From: Azospirillum soli
GTDB lineage: Bacteria; Pseudomonadota; Alphaproteobacteria; Azospirillales; Azospirillaceae
NCBI RefSeq assembly: GCF_017876165.1
Contig: NZ_JAGINQ010000009.1
Location: 1-64,000, forward strand
Reading direction: 5' to 3'
DNA: 64,000 bases
In this document: positions 16,723 through 25,124 of the stretch, piece by piece
Numbering within the stretch: the stretch's first letter is position 1
Layout: every line of letters begins with the position of its first letter
The notes under the pieces: model-generated
What the model was told of the DNA's origin: nothing
The model's database searches: none
The model's input: the letters and a program-made list of their open reading frames with translations, nothing else
Position numbers and translations under genes: made by a program

Positions 16723-17346
16723 ATGGCCAAGCGCACCACCACCGCCGCGAACACCTCGACCGCCAAAACGGTGAAGCCGGCGGCCGCCAAGACCACCAGA
16801 ATCTCCAAGGCCAAGGCCGGCGACGTCGCCGCCGAAGCCGCGCCGGCCGTCGAGGATGCGGAGGCGCTCGCCACCGAGACGGGGGCCGAGATCGTCCTGC
16901 GCACCAACTTCACGGCGATCGAAGAGGATGCGCTGGCCCTGCTGCACGCCGCCAGTCTGCTGGTCGAGGCCGACACGCCGGAGAAGGTGAACGTCGCGCT
17001 CGACCACAATCTCCGTCTCTGGGTCGCCATCAAGACGGTTCTCCAGAACGAGGAGAACACGTTGGACTCGGCCGTGAAGGCAAACCTGCGCAACCTCGCG
17101 GCCTACGTGCAGGCCACCACGATGGAAGCGACCCAGGGCACCATCGAGATGCGCAAGCTGGTGTCGCTGTCCCGCATCAACATGCACATCGCCGAGGGCC
17201 TGCTGCGCGGTCACCAGAATCGCCTGGTGCAGGAGCGCGCCTATGAGATCTGGGAGCGCGAGGGCCGCCCCGAAGGCCGCGAGATGGACCATTGGCTGCG
17301 CGCCGAGGCCGAAATCGCGGACGTGCTGAAGCAGCAGCAGCGCTGA
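16723..17346 (+). CDS. FlaF-like domain fused to DUF2934
   Basis: A 207-residue protein. The N-terminus (1-60) is Ala/Thr/Lys-rich and looks disordered. Residues about 65-145 resemble the FlaF flagellin-regulator family (VALDHNLRLWVAIKTVL, then VKANLRNLAAYV). Residues 170-200 carry the DUF2934 signature (RAYEIWEREGRPEG, then DHWLRAEAEI). FlaF promotes flagellin synthesis in alphaproteobacteria, but no flagellar gene is in this window, so the role here is open. The ATG at 16723 has GGGGGA about 7 bases upstream. A strong terminator follows the gene. Confidence 0.7.
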   Translation: MAKRTTTAANTSTAKTVKPAAAKTTRISKAKAGDVAAEAAPAVEDAEALATETGAEIVLRTNFTAIEEDALALLHAASLLVEADTPEKVNVALDHNLRLWVAIKTVLQNEENTLDSAVKANLRNLAAYVQATTMEATQGTIEMRKLVSLSRINMHIAEGLLRGHQNRLVQERAYEIWEREGRPEGREMDHWLRAEAEIADVLKQQQR

Positions 17347-17384
17347 TCCCGCTTCCCGCAAGCCGGCCATTCCGCCAAGACATG

Positions 17385-17418
17385 ACCGCCCGCGTCGCGA
17401 CACCGTGACGCGGGCGGT
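17385..17418 (+). terminator. hairpin after FlaF/DUF2934 gene
   Basis: A perfect 12-bp stem (arms 17385-17396 and 17407-17418) with a 10-base loop is followed by TTGTGCTTTG. It ends just before the EamA transporter gene. Confidence 0.8.
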
Positions 17419-17440
17419 TGTGCTTTGATACCATTGGTCG

Positions 17441-18382
17441 GTGACCGCCCCACCGCTCTCCCCCTCCCGCCAGCACATCCGCGTGGACAACACCCCCCTC
17501 GGCATCGGGATGATGCTGGGTTCGGTGCTTTTGTTCTCGATGATGAACGTGCTGGTGAAGATCCTCACCGACCGCTACCCGGTGGCTGAGGTGACCTTCT
17601 TCCGCAGCGCCTTCGCGCTCGTCCCCGTGGCCGCGGCCATCACGCTGCAAGGCGGATGGGCGACCAGCCTGCGCACGGAACGGCCCTGGGGCCATGTCTG
17701 GCGATCGGTGATCGGCCTGACCTCCATGACGATGATGTTCTGGTCGTTCCACCTGCTGCCCCTGGGCGACGCGGTGGCGCTGAACTTCTCCGCACCTCTG
17801 TTCCTCACCGCGCTGTCCGTCCCGCTGCTGGGAGAGAAGGTCGGCATCCACCGCTGGAGCGCGGTTCTGGTCGGTTTCGTCGGCGTCCTCATCATGGTGC
17901 GGCCGAGCGGCGAGATGTTCATGCACCTCGGCGCCCTGGTGGCCCTTGGCGCCGCCTTCGCGCAGTCCTTCGCCATGGTCGCCATCCGCCAGTTGAGCCG
18001 GACCGAGCCGCCCAACACCATCGTCTTCTACTTCACCTCCTTCACCACCCTGATGCTGGCGCTGGCAATGCCCTTCGTCTGGGTGACCCCGACCCTGACC
18101 GATCTGGGGCTGCTGGTGGCCACGGGCCTGCTGGGCGGCGGCGCGCAGTTGCTGATGACGCGCGGCTATTCGCTGGCCCCGGCGGCGGTGATCGCCCCGT
18201 TCAACTACACCAGCCTTCTGTGGGCAGTGCTGTTCGGCTGGCTGCTGTGGAGCGAGCTACCCTCCGTCTACGTGACCCTGGGCGCCTGTGTGGTGGCGAT
18301 GAGCGGCCTCTACATCCTTCACCGCGAAACCCGCAAGCGCCTTCCCCCGACACCCCCGGCGCCCTCGGGCGGGGGTGATTGA
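17441..18382 (+). CDS. EamA/DMT-family transporter
   Basis: A 313-residue inner-membrane protein with ten predicted helices arranged as two EamA repeats (about residues 20-155 and 165-300). It has internal membrane words such as GLTSMTMMFWSFHLLPLGDA and LLGGGAQLLMTRGYSLAPAA. Family members export amino acids, nucleobases or other metabolites, and the substrate cannot be told from sequence. The start is a GTG right after a hairpin. It is convergent with the broken SDR gene, 6 bases apart. Confidence 0.9.
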   Translation: MTAPPLSPSRQHIRVDNTPLGIGMMLGSVLLFSMMNVLVKILTDRYPVAEVTFFRSAFALVPVAAAITLQGGWATSLRTERPWGHVWRSVIGLTSMTMMFWSFHLLPLGDAVALNFSAPLFLTALSVPLLGEKVGIHRWSAVLVGFVGVLIMVRPSGEMFMHLGALVALGAAFAQSFAMVAIRQLSRTEPPNTIVFYFTSFTTLMLALAMPFVWVTPTLTDLGLLVATGLLGGGAQLLMTRGYSLAPAAVIAPFNYTSLLWAVLFGWLLWSELPSVYVTLGACVVAMSGLYILHRETRKRLPPTPPAPSGGGD

Positions 18383-18388
18383 AGCCCC

Positions 18389-19112
18389 CTATTCCACGTA
18401 GATCATCTTCCGCGTCATTCCGCCGTCCAGCACCACCTCCGTCCCGGTGGCGAATCCGGCCGACAGCAGCCACGTGACCGCGTCCGCCACGTCCCGCGGC
18501 GTGCCCACGCGCCCGGCCGGATGCTGCGCGTGGTCGGCCTCGTTCAACACCGCGTCCGGATCCACGTTGATCCAGCCCGGCGACACCACGTTGACCCGCA
18601 CCTCCGGTCCCAGACTCAGCGCCAGCGCGTGAGTCAGCGCCACGATCCCGCCCTTCGACGCCGCGTAAGCCTCCGTGTCCGGTTCCGACATGTGGGCGCG
18701 GGTGGAGGCGATGTTGACGATGCTGCCCCGGTTCGCTCTCAGCAGATGCGCGCAATGCTTGGCGGTCAGGAACGCCCCGGTCAGGTTGGTGCCGATAACC
18801 CGGTTCCAGTCCTCAAGCGTCAGTTCGGTCACCGGCTTGCGCACCATGGCCGGCGTTGTTCACCAGCGCGTCCAGCCGCCCGAAACGGTCCGACACGACC
18901 CCGGCCAGCCGCGCCACGTCGCCCTCCGCTCCGACGTCGCAGGCCACCGGCACGCATTCCCCGCGCACAGACAGTTCCCGCGCCGTCTGCTCCGCCCGCG
19001 CGCCGTCCACCTCCGCGATCACCACGGCCCAGCCGTCCTCCAGCAGGCGTTCGGCAATTCCACGCCCGATTCCCCGGCCACCGCCGGTCACCAGCGCAAC
19101 CCGCTTGGTCAT
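18389..19112 (-). pseudogene. SDR-family oxidoreductase, frameshifted
   Basis: Two adjacent minus-strand frames together make one complete short-chain dehydrogenase. The upstream part (19112 to about 18850) carries the cofactor motif TGGGRGIG and LVNNAG. The downstream part (about 18847 to 18389) carries [11 protein letters not shown], the catalytic YAASK and the SPGW stretch. The frames meet inside GCCGGCC-ATG near 18847: removing one C would give [15 protein letters not shown] in a single frame. All catalytic residues survive, so it is a recent one-base insertion, a contingency site or a sequencing error. The intact enzyme would be an NAD(P)-dependent alcohol/ketone oxidoreductase of about 240 residues. 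Confidence 0.85.
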
Positions 19113-19196
19113 GATGCCCGCTCCTCCTTTGTGTTATCGCATTTGAATGTCCTTTCCCGATCAGTCGACTGTCTAACCGACAGCCGCTGCTCCTCC

Positions 19197-19283
19197 TCGT
19201 CATCCCCGCGAAGGCGGGGATCCAGAAGTTTGACGTATAAGTTCTTGAACGGACTGGATTCCCGCCTCCGCAGGAATGACGAT
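19197..19283. repeat. dispersed palindromic repeat (CGTCATCCCCGCGAAGG type)
   Basis: CGTCATCCCCGCGAAGGCGG at one end and CGCCTCCGCAGGAATGACG at the other form an imperfect long palindrome around an AT-richer centre. This is the common intergenic repeat type of proteobacteria and differs in sequence from the repeat at 8805. Confidence 0.75.
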
Positions 19284-19466
19284 GGAAGGGTTGTTTCCAC
19301 ACGGGAAGCAGCTTCAACGGTCAAATGCATAGCCCTGCCGCTACGTTCTTGCTTGGTTCCGATCTCTTCGGTATCCTTCGGCGATCAACAGCCGAATGGC
19401 ATCCATGATGCCAAGGCAACGTTCATCGAACGCGCGTCGCACTCCGCTTCATTCGTTCACAAATCG

Positions 19467-19595
19467 TTGTGCAGTCGATGCACAATGGCCGTGCACGAAC
19501 AAATGCCGATAACGCGCTGACAGCAAAGACGAAAAGGCCGATTTTTTCCGTTGTGCAGATTCGCGGATCCGCAAAATCTGCACAACGATGCACAA
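19467..19595. promoter_or_regulatory. cluster of TTGTGCA half-sites
   Basis: TTGTGCA-5-TGCACAA at 19467-19485, a 10-bp inverted repeat TTGTGCAGAT..ATCTGCACAA at 19551-19585 and a further TGCACAA at 19589-19595 give five copies of one heptamer in 130 bases. The same heptamer forms a palindrome upstream of the phasin gene (31030-31044). It is a probable transcription-factor array controlling the DUF1624 gene or the SDR gene. Confidence 0.55.
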
Positions 19596-19668
19596 TCGGG
19601 GTCCCGCACGCTCCGCATGGCGACGGTCACGGTGGACAGGACGCCTGTGCCTGGGGCAGAAACGGGCC

Positions 19669-20616
19669 ATGCCGCTGCTGCCTCCCTTCCCCAGTTCACC
19701 CGCCACGCACCGTCTGCCGCTGATCGATGCGGCGCGCGGCGTGGCGTTGCTCGCCATGGCCGTCTATCACGCCTCCTGGGATCTGACCTTCCTGGGGCTG
19801 GCGACATTCGACCTGCTGACCGACCCGCTATGGCTCGCCGCACGGACGGCGATCCTCGGCAGCTTCCTCGTCCTGGCGGGCGTCAGTCTCGCGCTGGCGA
19901 CCGAACGCGGGCTCGACCGGGCGCGGTTCCTGCGGCGTCTCGCCCTGCTGGTGCTCGCCGCCGCCGCCGTGTCGGCGATGTCCTACGCCATATTCCCGGA
20001 CAGCCCGATCTTCTTTGGCGTCCTGCACCACATTGCCGTGGGGAGCCTGTTGGGCCTCGCCTTCGTCCGGCTGCCTTGGCCGGTGACGCTGGCGCTCGGA
20101 GTCGCGGTGATCGCGGTCGGCAAAACGGTGGCTCTGCCGCTGTTCGACACGCCTTGGCTGCGCTGGATCGGGCTGATGACGTTCGAGCCGGAGTCCAACG
20201 ACTATGTGCCGCTGTTCCCCTGGTTCGGCGGCGTGCTGATCGGCATCGCGCTCGGCCGGCTGTGGCGCCCCCGGCGCGGCGAGGCCGGCCCCGTAACACG
20301 AGGCTTCGCCTGGGCCGGCCGGCACAGCCTTGCCATCTACCTGATCCACCAGCCGATTCTGTTCGGCGCCTTCTCGCTTGTGGCGCTTGGCATCGGGGTG
20401 GAACCGCCGGACGTGCGGAACTTCCTGTCCACCTGCGTCTCGTCCTGCGAAAACGGCGGCGGCAACCCGCAGGTCTGCATGGCGAGTTGCCGTTGCGTCG
20501 TCACGGACCTGGAACGCGCCGGCATCTGGAAGGACTTTCTGGCCGACCGTCTGAGCGCCGCCGACCAGAAGACCTTCGCCCAGACCGTCCAGGCCTGCGG
20601 CAAACCGCAACACTAG
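19669..20616 (+). CDS. DUF1624 membrane protein (heparan-alpha-glucosaminide N-acetyltransferase-like)
   Basis: A 315-residue inner-membrane protein. The family signature LIDAARGVALLAMAVYHASWDL is split over the first helix (residues 16-37). About seven transmembrane helices follow, with HHIAVGSLLGLAF in the middle and GRHSLAIYLIHQPILFG near residues 227-243. It is distantly related to acyltransferase-3/HGSNAT proteins that pass acetyl groups across membranes. After the last helix comes a soluble tail with seven cysteines (CVSSC, then CMASCRC), which could bind metal or form disulfides. The ATG at 19669 begins a good signal-like region. Its substrate is unknown. Confidence 0.85.
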   Translation: MPLLPPFPSSPATHRLPLIDAARGVALLAMAVYHASWDLTFLGLATFDLLTDPLWLAARTAILGSFLVLAGVSLALATERGLDRARFLRRLALLVLAAAAVSAMSYAIFPDSPIFFGVLHHIAVGSLLGLAFVRLPWPVTLALGVAVIAVGKTVALPLFDTPWLRWIGLMTFEPESNDYVPLFPWFGGVLIGIALGRLWRPRRGEAGPVTRGFAWAGRHSLAIYLIHQPILFGAFSLVALGIGVEPPDVRNFLSTCVSSCENGGGNPQVCMASCRCVVTDLERAGIWKDFLADRLSAADQKTFAQTVQACGKPQH

Positions 20617-20636
20617 GCCCGGCAACACTAGGCCCG
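20607..20636. repeat. 15-bp tandem duplication carrying two stop codons
   Basis: Two identical 15-mers GCAACACTAGGCCCG (20607-20621 and 20622-20636). The TAG in copy one ends the DUF1624 gene, and the CTA in copy two is the stop of the convergent YihY gene. Confidence 0.9.
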
Positions 20637-21662
20637 GCGCTGCCCCACGGTGTCGGCCACATAGGCGTCGCGCTGGCCCAGCGGCTTGTCGCCGCGTCCG
20701 TCCTCTTCGGTGGTGTCGTTGGCGGTCTGGTGCTCGATCTCCGCGTTCAGCTCGGCACCCGCCAGAATGACGTAGGATGTCAGGTTGAACCACAGCAGCA
20801 GAACGACGACCGCGCCGACCGACCCGTAGGTCTCGTTGTAGCTGCCGAAGTTCGACACGTAGATCGAAAAGCCGACCGAGGCGAGGATCCACAGGGCCGT
20901 CGCGATGCCGGAACCCCAACTGACCCAGCGCCATTTCGGCTCCCGCCGGTCGGGCGCGTAACGGTACAGCGCGGCCAGCGCGATCATGATCGCCACCGCC
21001 AGGATTGGCCAGCGCGCGAGGCTGGCGACCCAGCCGATGGGCGTGTCCTTCAGCCCCAGCAGGTTGATGGCGGCCGGCACTGCGACGATCAGGCCCAGCG
21101 TCACGATCAGGAACAGCAGCCCGGCCAAAGTCAGTCCCAGCGACACGAAGGCCAACTTGATGAAGCCGCGCCGCTCATCCTCGCCATAGGCGATGTTGAG
21201 GGCGGTGATCAGCGAGTTGGTGCCGCGCGACGCGCTCCACAGCGTCAGAAGCAGACCGAACAACACGCCGAAGCCCAGCCCCTGCGGCGGCGCCGACGCT
21301 ACGCTTTTCGCCTGATCGCTGATGATCTTCAGCGCGTCGGGCGGCAGCAGCCCGGCGAGGCTTTCCACCTGCCGCTCCACCCCCACCGGGTCGGCGACGA
21401 GGCCGTAGAGCGACACCACCGCGGCGACGGCGGGAAAGATGGCCAGCAGGGCGTAGTAGGCCACGCCCGCCGCCACCATGGAGATGTTGTCCTTGCCCAG
21501 CTCGTCCCAGGTGCGCCAGAGGATGTCCTTCCAGCCCAGCTTGGGAATATCCGTGGGCCGGTCCGCCGACCGCCCCCGTCCGGGCTCCCGAGCATCCAAC
21601 TGGCGACCGTGCATCTGGACACGCGGGTACTGGTAATGGTGGCGTCGGCTCAGCCCCAGCAT
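20628..21662 (-). CDS. YihY/UPF0761 family membrane protein (BrkB-like)
   Basis: A 344-residue integral membrane protein. About six transmembrane helices between residues 60 and 305 show family words such as GVAYYALLAIFPAVAAVVSLYG and SYNETYGSVGAVVVLLLWFN. The tail is hydrophilic. Members were once called ribonuclease BN; current knowledge places them as envelope membrane proteins of unclear function. The start MLGLSRRHHY is chosen near 21662, but upstream starts stay open. The DUF3618 gene lies 13 bases upstream on the same strand, so they are likely in one operon. Confidence 0.88.
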   Translation of the reverse strand: MLGLSRRHHYQYPRVQMHGRQLDAREPGRGRSADRPTDIPKLGWKDILWRTWDELGKDNISMVAAGVAYYALLAIFPAVAAVVSLYGLVADPVGVERQVESLAGLLPPDALKIISDQAKSVASAPPQGLGFGVLFGLLLTLWSASRGTNSLITALNIAYGEDERRGFIKLAFVSLGLTLAGLLFLIVTLGLIVAVPAAINLLGLKDTPIGWVASLARWPILAVAIMIALAALYRYAPDRREPKWRWVSWGSGIATALWILASVGFSIYVSNFGSYNETYGSVGAVVVLLLWFNLTSYVILAGAELNAEIEHQTANDTTEEDGRGDKPLGQRDAYVADTVGQRRA

Positions 21663-21675
21663 GCAGCCCGCCCCC

Positions 21676-22452
21676 TCACGCCACCGCTTCGCGCAATGCG
21701 CCGACCCGATGGCGCACCGTCTCGATCTCATGGAAGTGGGCGCCGACGATCACCCGCAGTTCCTCCGGCAAATCCTCGTGCAGGCTTTCGCGGAACAGGG
21801 CGAGTGTCCCGTCCACGCCGCGCTCCAGCCCGCCCAGCACCGCGCCCCGCGTCCGGCCGCCGCCCAGCTCGGTGTGCAGGTCCTGCCAGACGGGATGCAC
21901 CGGCCCTTCGGCGTCCGGCATGCCGCCGCGCCGCCGCAGCTCGTCGTCCAGGGACGCAGCGCTGCGGTCGAACTGCGCCGCGACCTGCGTCAGCCGGGGC
22001 GTCAGGCCGGGATCGTCCAGGATCAGGTCGGCTTGGCGGAAGCCCGTCGCCCCCTGGCGGCAGGCGTTGACCAGACCGGTCAGCAGGATGCGGATGCGCT
22101 GGTCGGAGATGGTCCCATGGCCGTGCGGCGTGGCGACCACGACCTCCGGCGTGCGCGAGACGTTCCAGGCCAGCCACAGGGCGCCGGCGGCCATCACCGC
22201 CAGGGGCCAGGGGTTGGACCGGATGGCGCGGGCAACGCGCGAGGGGTTGCCCTGCACCACGTCGCGGGCGACATCGATCAGGCCGCCGGACAGCTGGCCG
22301 GGCGACAGGCGGAACTCGATCTCGTCGAGAACCGCGTCCATCCGCGCCCGGATGTTGTGAATATCGTGCTCGATCTCGTCCGGTCCGCGCCGATCGCGCG
22401 CGGACACGGCGGTATCCCCGGTGGTGACGACCGTGTCGGTGGCTCGGTTCAT
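21676..22452 (-). CDS. DUF3618 protein with C-terminal four-helix-bundle-like region
   Basis: A 258-residue protein. Residues 25-65 match DUF3618 (IEHDIHNIRARMDAVLDEIE, then LSPGQL), and a single transmembrane helix lies near residues 92-108 (NPWPLAVMAAGALWLAW). The C-terminal 130 residues form helices with LHTELGGGRTRG and HEDLPEELRVIVGAHFHEIE, resembling PA2169/DUF2383-type bundles. GAGGGGAG precedes the ATG at 22452. Proteins of this type usually sit with phage-holin-like and YqjD-type stress genes; here the neighbours are YihY and TerC. It is probably an envelope stress protein. Confidence 0.8.
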   Translation of the reverse strand: MNRATDTVVTTGDTAVSARDRRGPDEIEHDIHNIRARMDAVLDEIEFRLSPGQLSGGLIDVARDVVQGNPSRVARAIRSNPWPLAVMAAGALWLAWNVSRTPEVVVATPHGHGTISDQRIRILLTGLVNACRQGATGFRQADLILDDPGLTPRLTQVAAQFDRSAASLDDELRRRGGMPDAEGPVHPVWQDLHTELGGGRTRGAVLGGLERGVDGTLALFRESLHEDLPEELRVIVGAHFHEIETVRHRVGALREAVA

Positions 22453-22516
22453 GCCGGCGACTCCCCTCTTGAGGCTGCCGCCAAGGAACACACACCAAAG
22501 GCCGAAGGTTCCGGGG

Positions 22517-23164
22517 TTAGAACGGCCCAGCCGCCGCCACGATCTCGATGCTGCCGCGCCAGATCATCTCCAGCGCGACATAGGCGATCACCGCCAGACC
22601 GATGTAGGCAATCCAGTGGAAACGGTTCAGCAGCCGCGCGATGAAGCTGGCCGCCGCCCCCATCAGCGCGACCGACAGCAGAAGGCCCAGCGCCAGGATG
22701 TAGGGATGCTCGCGCGCCGCCCCCGCCACGGCCAGCACGTTGTCCAGCGACATGGACACGTCGGCGATGATTACCTCCCACACGGCGGTGCGCACCGGCT
22801 TGGTGCCCCCGGTCGGGACCGGTTCGGCCTCTGCGTTCTCTTCTTCCGAAACCAGGGCGGCGGCCATGGCCTCTTCCCGCTGGGCGCGCAGTTCGCGAAA
22901 CAGCTTCCAGCAGACCCACAGCAGAAGCAGGCCGCCCGCGAAGGTCAGGCCGATGATGTTCAGAAGATGCGTGGTGATCAGGGCGAAGAGGATGCGCAGC
23001 ACCACCGCCGCCGCGATGCCCCAGAAGATGACCCGCGCGCGTTTTTCCTTCGCCACGCCGGCCGCCGCCATGCCGACGACAATGGCGTTGTCGCCCGCCA
23101 GGACGAGGTCGATGAAGATCACTTGGCCGAGCGCGGCCAGTTCTGGAAGAAACGAGTCAAGCAC
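22517..23164 (-). CDS. TerC/YjbE-family membrane protein
   Basis: A 215-residue membrane protein with about six helices and the two TerC signature loops: DLVLAGDNAIVVG near residues 19-31 and DVSMSLDNVLAVAG near residues 134-147, whose acidic residues lie within the membrane. Family members are linked to metal-ion (notably manganese) export or to metallation of exported proteins. It heads a minus-strand group TerC, DUF3618, YihY, with 64 bases to the next gene. I do not see a clear manganese riboswitch in its 200-base upstream region. Confidence 0.92.
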   Translation of the reverse strand: MLDSFLPELAALGQVIFIDLVLAGDNAIVVGMAAAGVAKEKRARVIFWGIAAAVVLRILFALITTHLLNIIGLTFAGGLLLLWVCWKLFRELRAQREEAMAAALVSEEENAEAEPVPTGGTKPVRTAVWEVIIADVSMSLDNVLAVAGAAREHPYILALGLLLSVALMGAAASFIARLLNRFHWIAYIGLAVIAYVALEMIWRGSIEIVAAAGPF

Positions 23165-23369
23165 GGGCGTGTCGTCCTCAATCCGGGCGTGTGCGGTGCC
23201 CTATATGCCCCATCGAACAACGGCGCAACCCCACTTGGGTGCAGAACAGCGGCGCGTCTCATGCGGATGCACCGGCACATCCCCACAATGGATGAGACCA
23301 CGCCGTGTTGCACAACCTTGGCATTTCGGTAGGATGGCGACCCAAAACAAGAAACGTCAGCGACACATC

Positions 23370-23912
23370 ATGAAAATCGGTCTTGTCCGCCACTTCGAAG
23401 TGAAACTCAACATTCCGAGCCGTCAATGGATGACGCCGGAACAAATCTCCCAATGGATGGCCGACTATGACGGCGCGGAGGTGAATCTTGGCAGCGTGGA
23501 CCTCGGCGGCACTTCCTGGGCACGCTGCATCTCCAGTGACTCCCCGCGCGCCCAGAAGACCGCGCAGGCCATCTACAGCGGCCCCATCGAATACACCCCC
23601 ATGCTGCGCGAGCCCGCGCTGAACCAGATCGCGCGCACGAACCTGCGGATGCCCTTCCAGTTCTGGAAGATGGTCCTTCGTGTCGCCTGGATGACCTCGC
23701 ACAAGTCGCAGTTGGACGCCAAGACGGCCTTCCTCGCCAACGTGCGGACCTTCGCCCACGAGGTCCTGCCAACCTGCCGGGAGGACACGCTGGTGGTTGG
23801 CCACGCCGGCTTCATGATGTTCCTGCGCAAGGAACTGCTGCGCCAAGGCTTCAAGGGGCCGAGGTTCACTCTGCCGGAGAACGGGCGGCTGTACGTCTTT
23901 GAAAAGCCCTAA
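23370..23912 (+). CDS. histidine phosphatase superfamily protein
   Basis: A 180-residue cytoplasmic protein of the phosphoglycerate-mutase-like superfamily. The catalytic His sits in LVRHFEV (residues 5-11; the usual RHG is RHF). SSDSPRAQKTAQAI supplies the second arginine and VVGHAGFM the second histidine. It probably dephosphorylates a small molecule or a phosphohistidine protein. The ATG at 23370 begins directly at the conserved strand. The last 4 bases overlap the end of the convergent DUF2336 gene. Confidence 0.9.
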   Translation: MKIGLVRHFEVKLNIPSRQWMTPEQISQWMADYDGAEVNLGSVDLGGTSWARCISSDSPRAQKTAQAIYSGPIEYTPMLREPALNQIARTNLRMPFQFWKMVLRVAWMTSHKSQLDAKTAFLANVRTFAHEVLPTCREDTLVVGHAGFMMFLRKELLRQGFKGPRFTLPENGRLYVFEKP

Positions 23913-25021
23913 CTTTCAGCAACCATGAGGTCGCCGAGCTTGGCGAGCAGGTAGTCCAGGTCCTCCGGCGCCAGATCCTCATACTGGGTGAGGATGCGTT
24001 CGATGACCCGGCGGCGGTGGCGTTCGATATCCTGCGCCTCGCCGTCGTAGGGGGTTTCCTTCAGCACATCGAGCGCGATGCGGCAGGCGGGCAGCAAAGC
24101 CGGCGGCAGCTTCGCCTTGTCGTAGATGGACTTCAGCCCCAACCGTCCGGCGTCATGGATCAGCAGACGGGCGTTGGTCAGCGGAACGTTCGCCATATGG
24201 GACATGGCCGTCTCGAAGAAGGCCACGTCGCCCATGCACAAGGCCCGGATCAGCAGCGACGGCGTCAGACGCCCGGTGCGCGACAGTTGGGCGACCAACC
24301 GTTCCAGCGCGCCCTCGTCGCTCTCGCCGCTGAACAGGGCGACGGTGGCCCGCTCGCGGCTTTGCAGGATCAGGTCGGAGGCGACCTGCGCCGGCAGCTC
24401 GTGGTTGGTGACGAGGTGCTGTTGCAGCTTTTCCGAGACGACCGCGACCAGCCGCTCGGCGATGGTGATCGGCAACCTGGAGCGGTGAACCAAGGGTTCC
24501 TGCACCGTTTCGCTGCCGCCGAACCGGTCGATCACGCGGGTCAGGCTGTGCTCGCCCAGCTCCGCCCCCTCGTTGGCGACCAGCGCGGCGACGGCCCCTT
24601 CCGACGCCGTTTCGATCAGCGCGTCGGCAACGCTCGCCGACACGGTCGGCCGCTGGGCGATCGCGGCGTGCTTGGCGTCAGTGCCGCTGTGGACGATCTC
24701 CACCAGATCGGCGTCGGTCAGAACGGTGGAGACGCTCAGCACCGGAATGGCGACCGCTTCCACGTCGCGCGCCAGCATCAGCGCCACGTCGCGCGGCAGC
24801 GACGGGCTGGCCTTCAGGTTCTCGGCCAGCGACTGGCGCACCCGCAAGACCGCGTCGCGGGCCATCACACGGATGATGTCCTCGGCCAGCTTGCGCTCGG
24901 AATCCGACAGGGCCGCCCCGTCGAACTGCTTGGCGACTTTGACGGCCAGATCGGAACGGCTGTTCGGGGACGGGTCCGACAAGAGTCGGGAGACGTCGTC
25001 CTTCGTCAGATGCTCGGTCAT
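23909..25021 (-). CDS. DUF2336 protein
   Basis: A 370-residue, almost wholly alpha-helical cytoplasmic protein with repeated short helices of HEAT-like spacing (for example LPRDVALMLARDVEAVAIPVL, VSASVADALIETAS and LPITIAERLVAVVSEKL split over residues 60-210). This is the alphaproteobacterial DUF2336 family, often found near chemotaxis or cell-cycle genes. The start at 25021 lies in a normal context after non-coding DNA. It is probably a scaffolding or regulatory protein. No known catalytic motif is seen. Confidence 0.85.
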   Translation of the reverse strand: MTEHLTKDDVSRLLSDPSPNSRSDLAVKVAKQFDGAALSDSERKLAEDIIRVMARDAVLRVRQSLAENLKASPSLPRDVALMLARDVEAVAIPVLSVSTVLTDADLVEIVHSGTDAKHAAIAQRPTVSASVADALIETASEGAVAALVANEGAELGEHSLTRVIDRFGGSETVQEPLVHRSRLPITIAERLVAVVSEKLQQHLVTNHELPAQVASDLILQSRERATVALFSGESDEGALERLVAQLSRTGRLTPSLLIRALCMGDVAFFETAMSHMANVPLTNARLLIHDAGRLGLKSIYDKAKLPPALLPACRIALDVLKETPYDGEAQDIERHRRRVIERILTQYEDLAPEDLDYLLAKLGDLMVAES

Positions 25022-25124
25022 GGGTCCTGGACCCTTCCTGCCCCGGTGTGTTCCCTTATTTTTAGCGGGAACGAATTCACACAACCCATGATCGGCTCAA
25101 AGCGTTGAGTCTTCCTTAACGCTG

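Larger units (their letters stand above)
19113..19668. other. 556-base divergent intergenic region
   Basis: It lies between the SDR start (minus) and the DUF1624 start (plus). It contains a dispersed palindromic repeat (19197-19283) and a cluster of five TTGTGCA/TGCACAA half-sites (19467-19595). I found no convincing gene in it. Confidence 0.65.

Noticed and set aside
19113-19330. small open frames over the dispersed repeat, minus strand
   Set aside because: They run through the palindromic repeat and have no ribosome binding site.
23165-23369. possible manganese riboswitch upstream of terC
   Set aside because: No recognisable yybP-ykoY core could be read by eye in this stretch.
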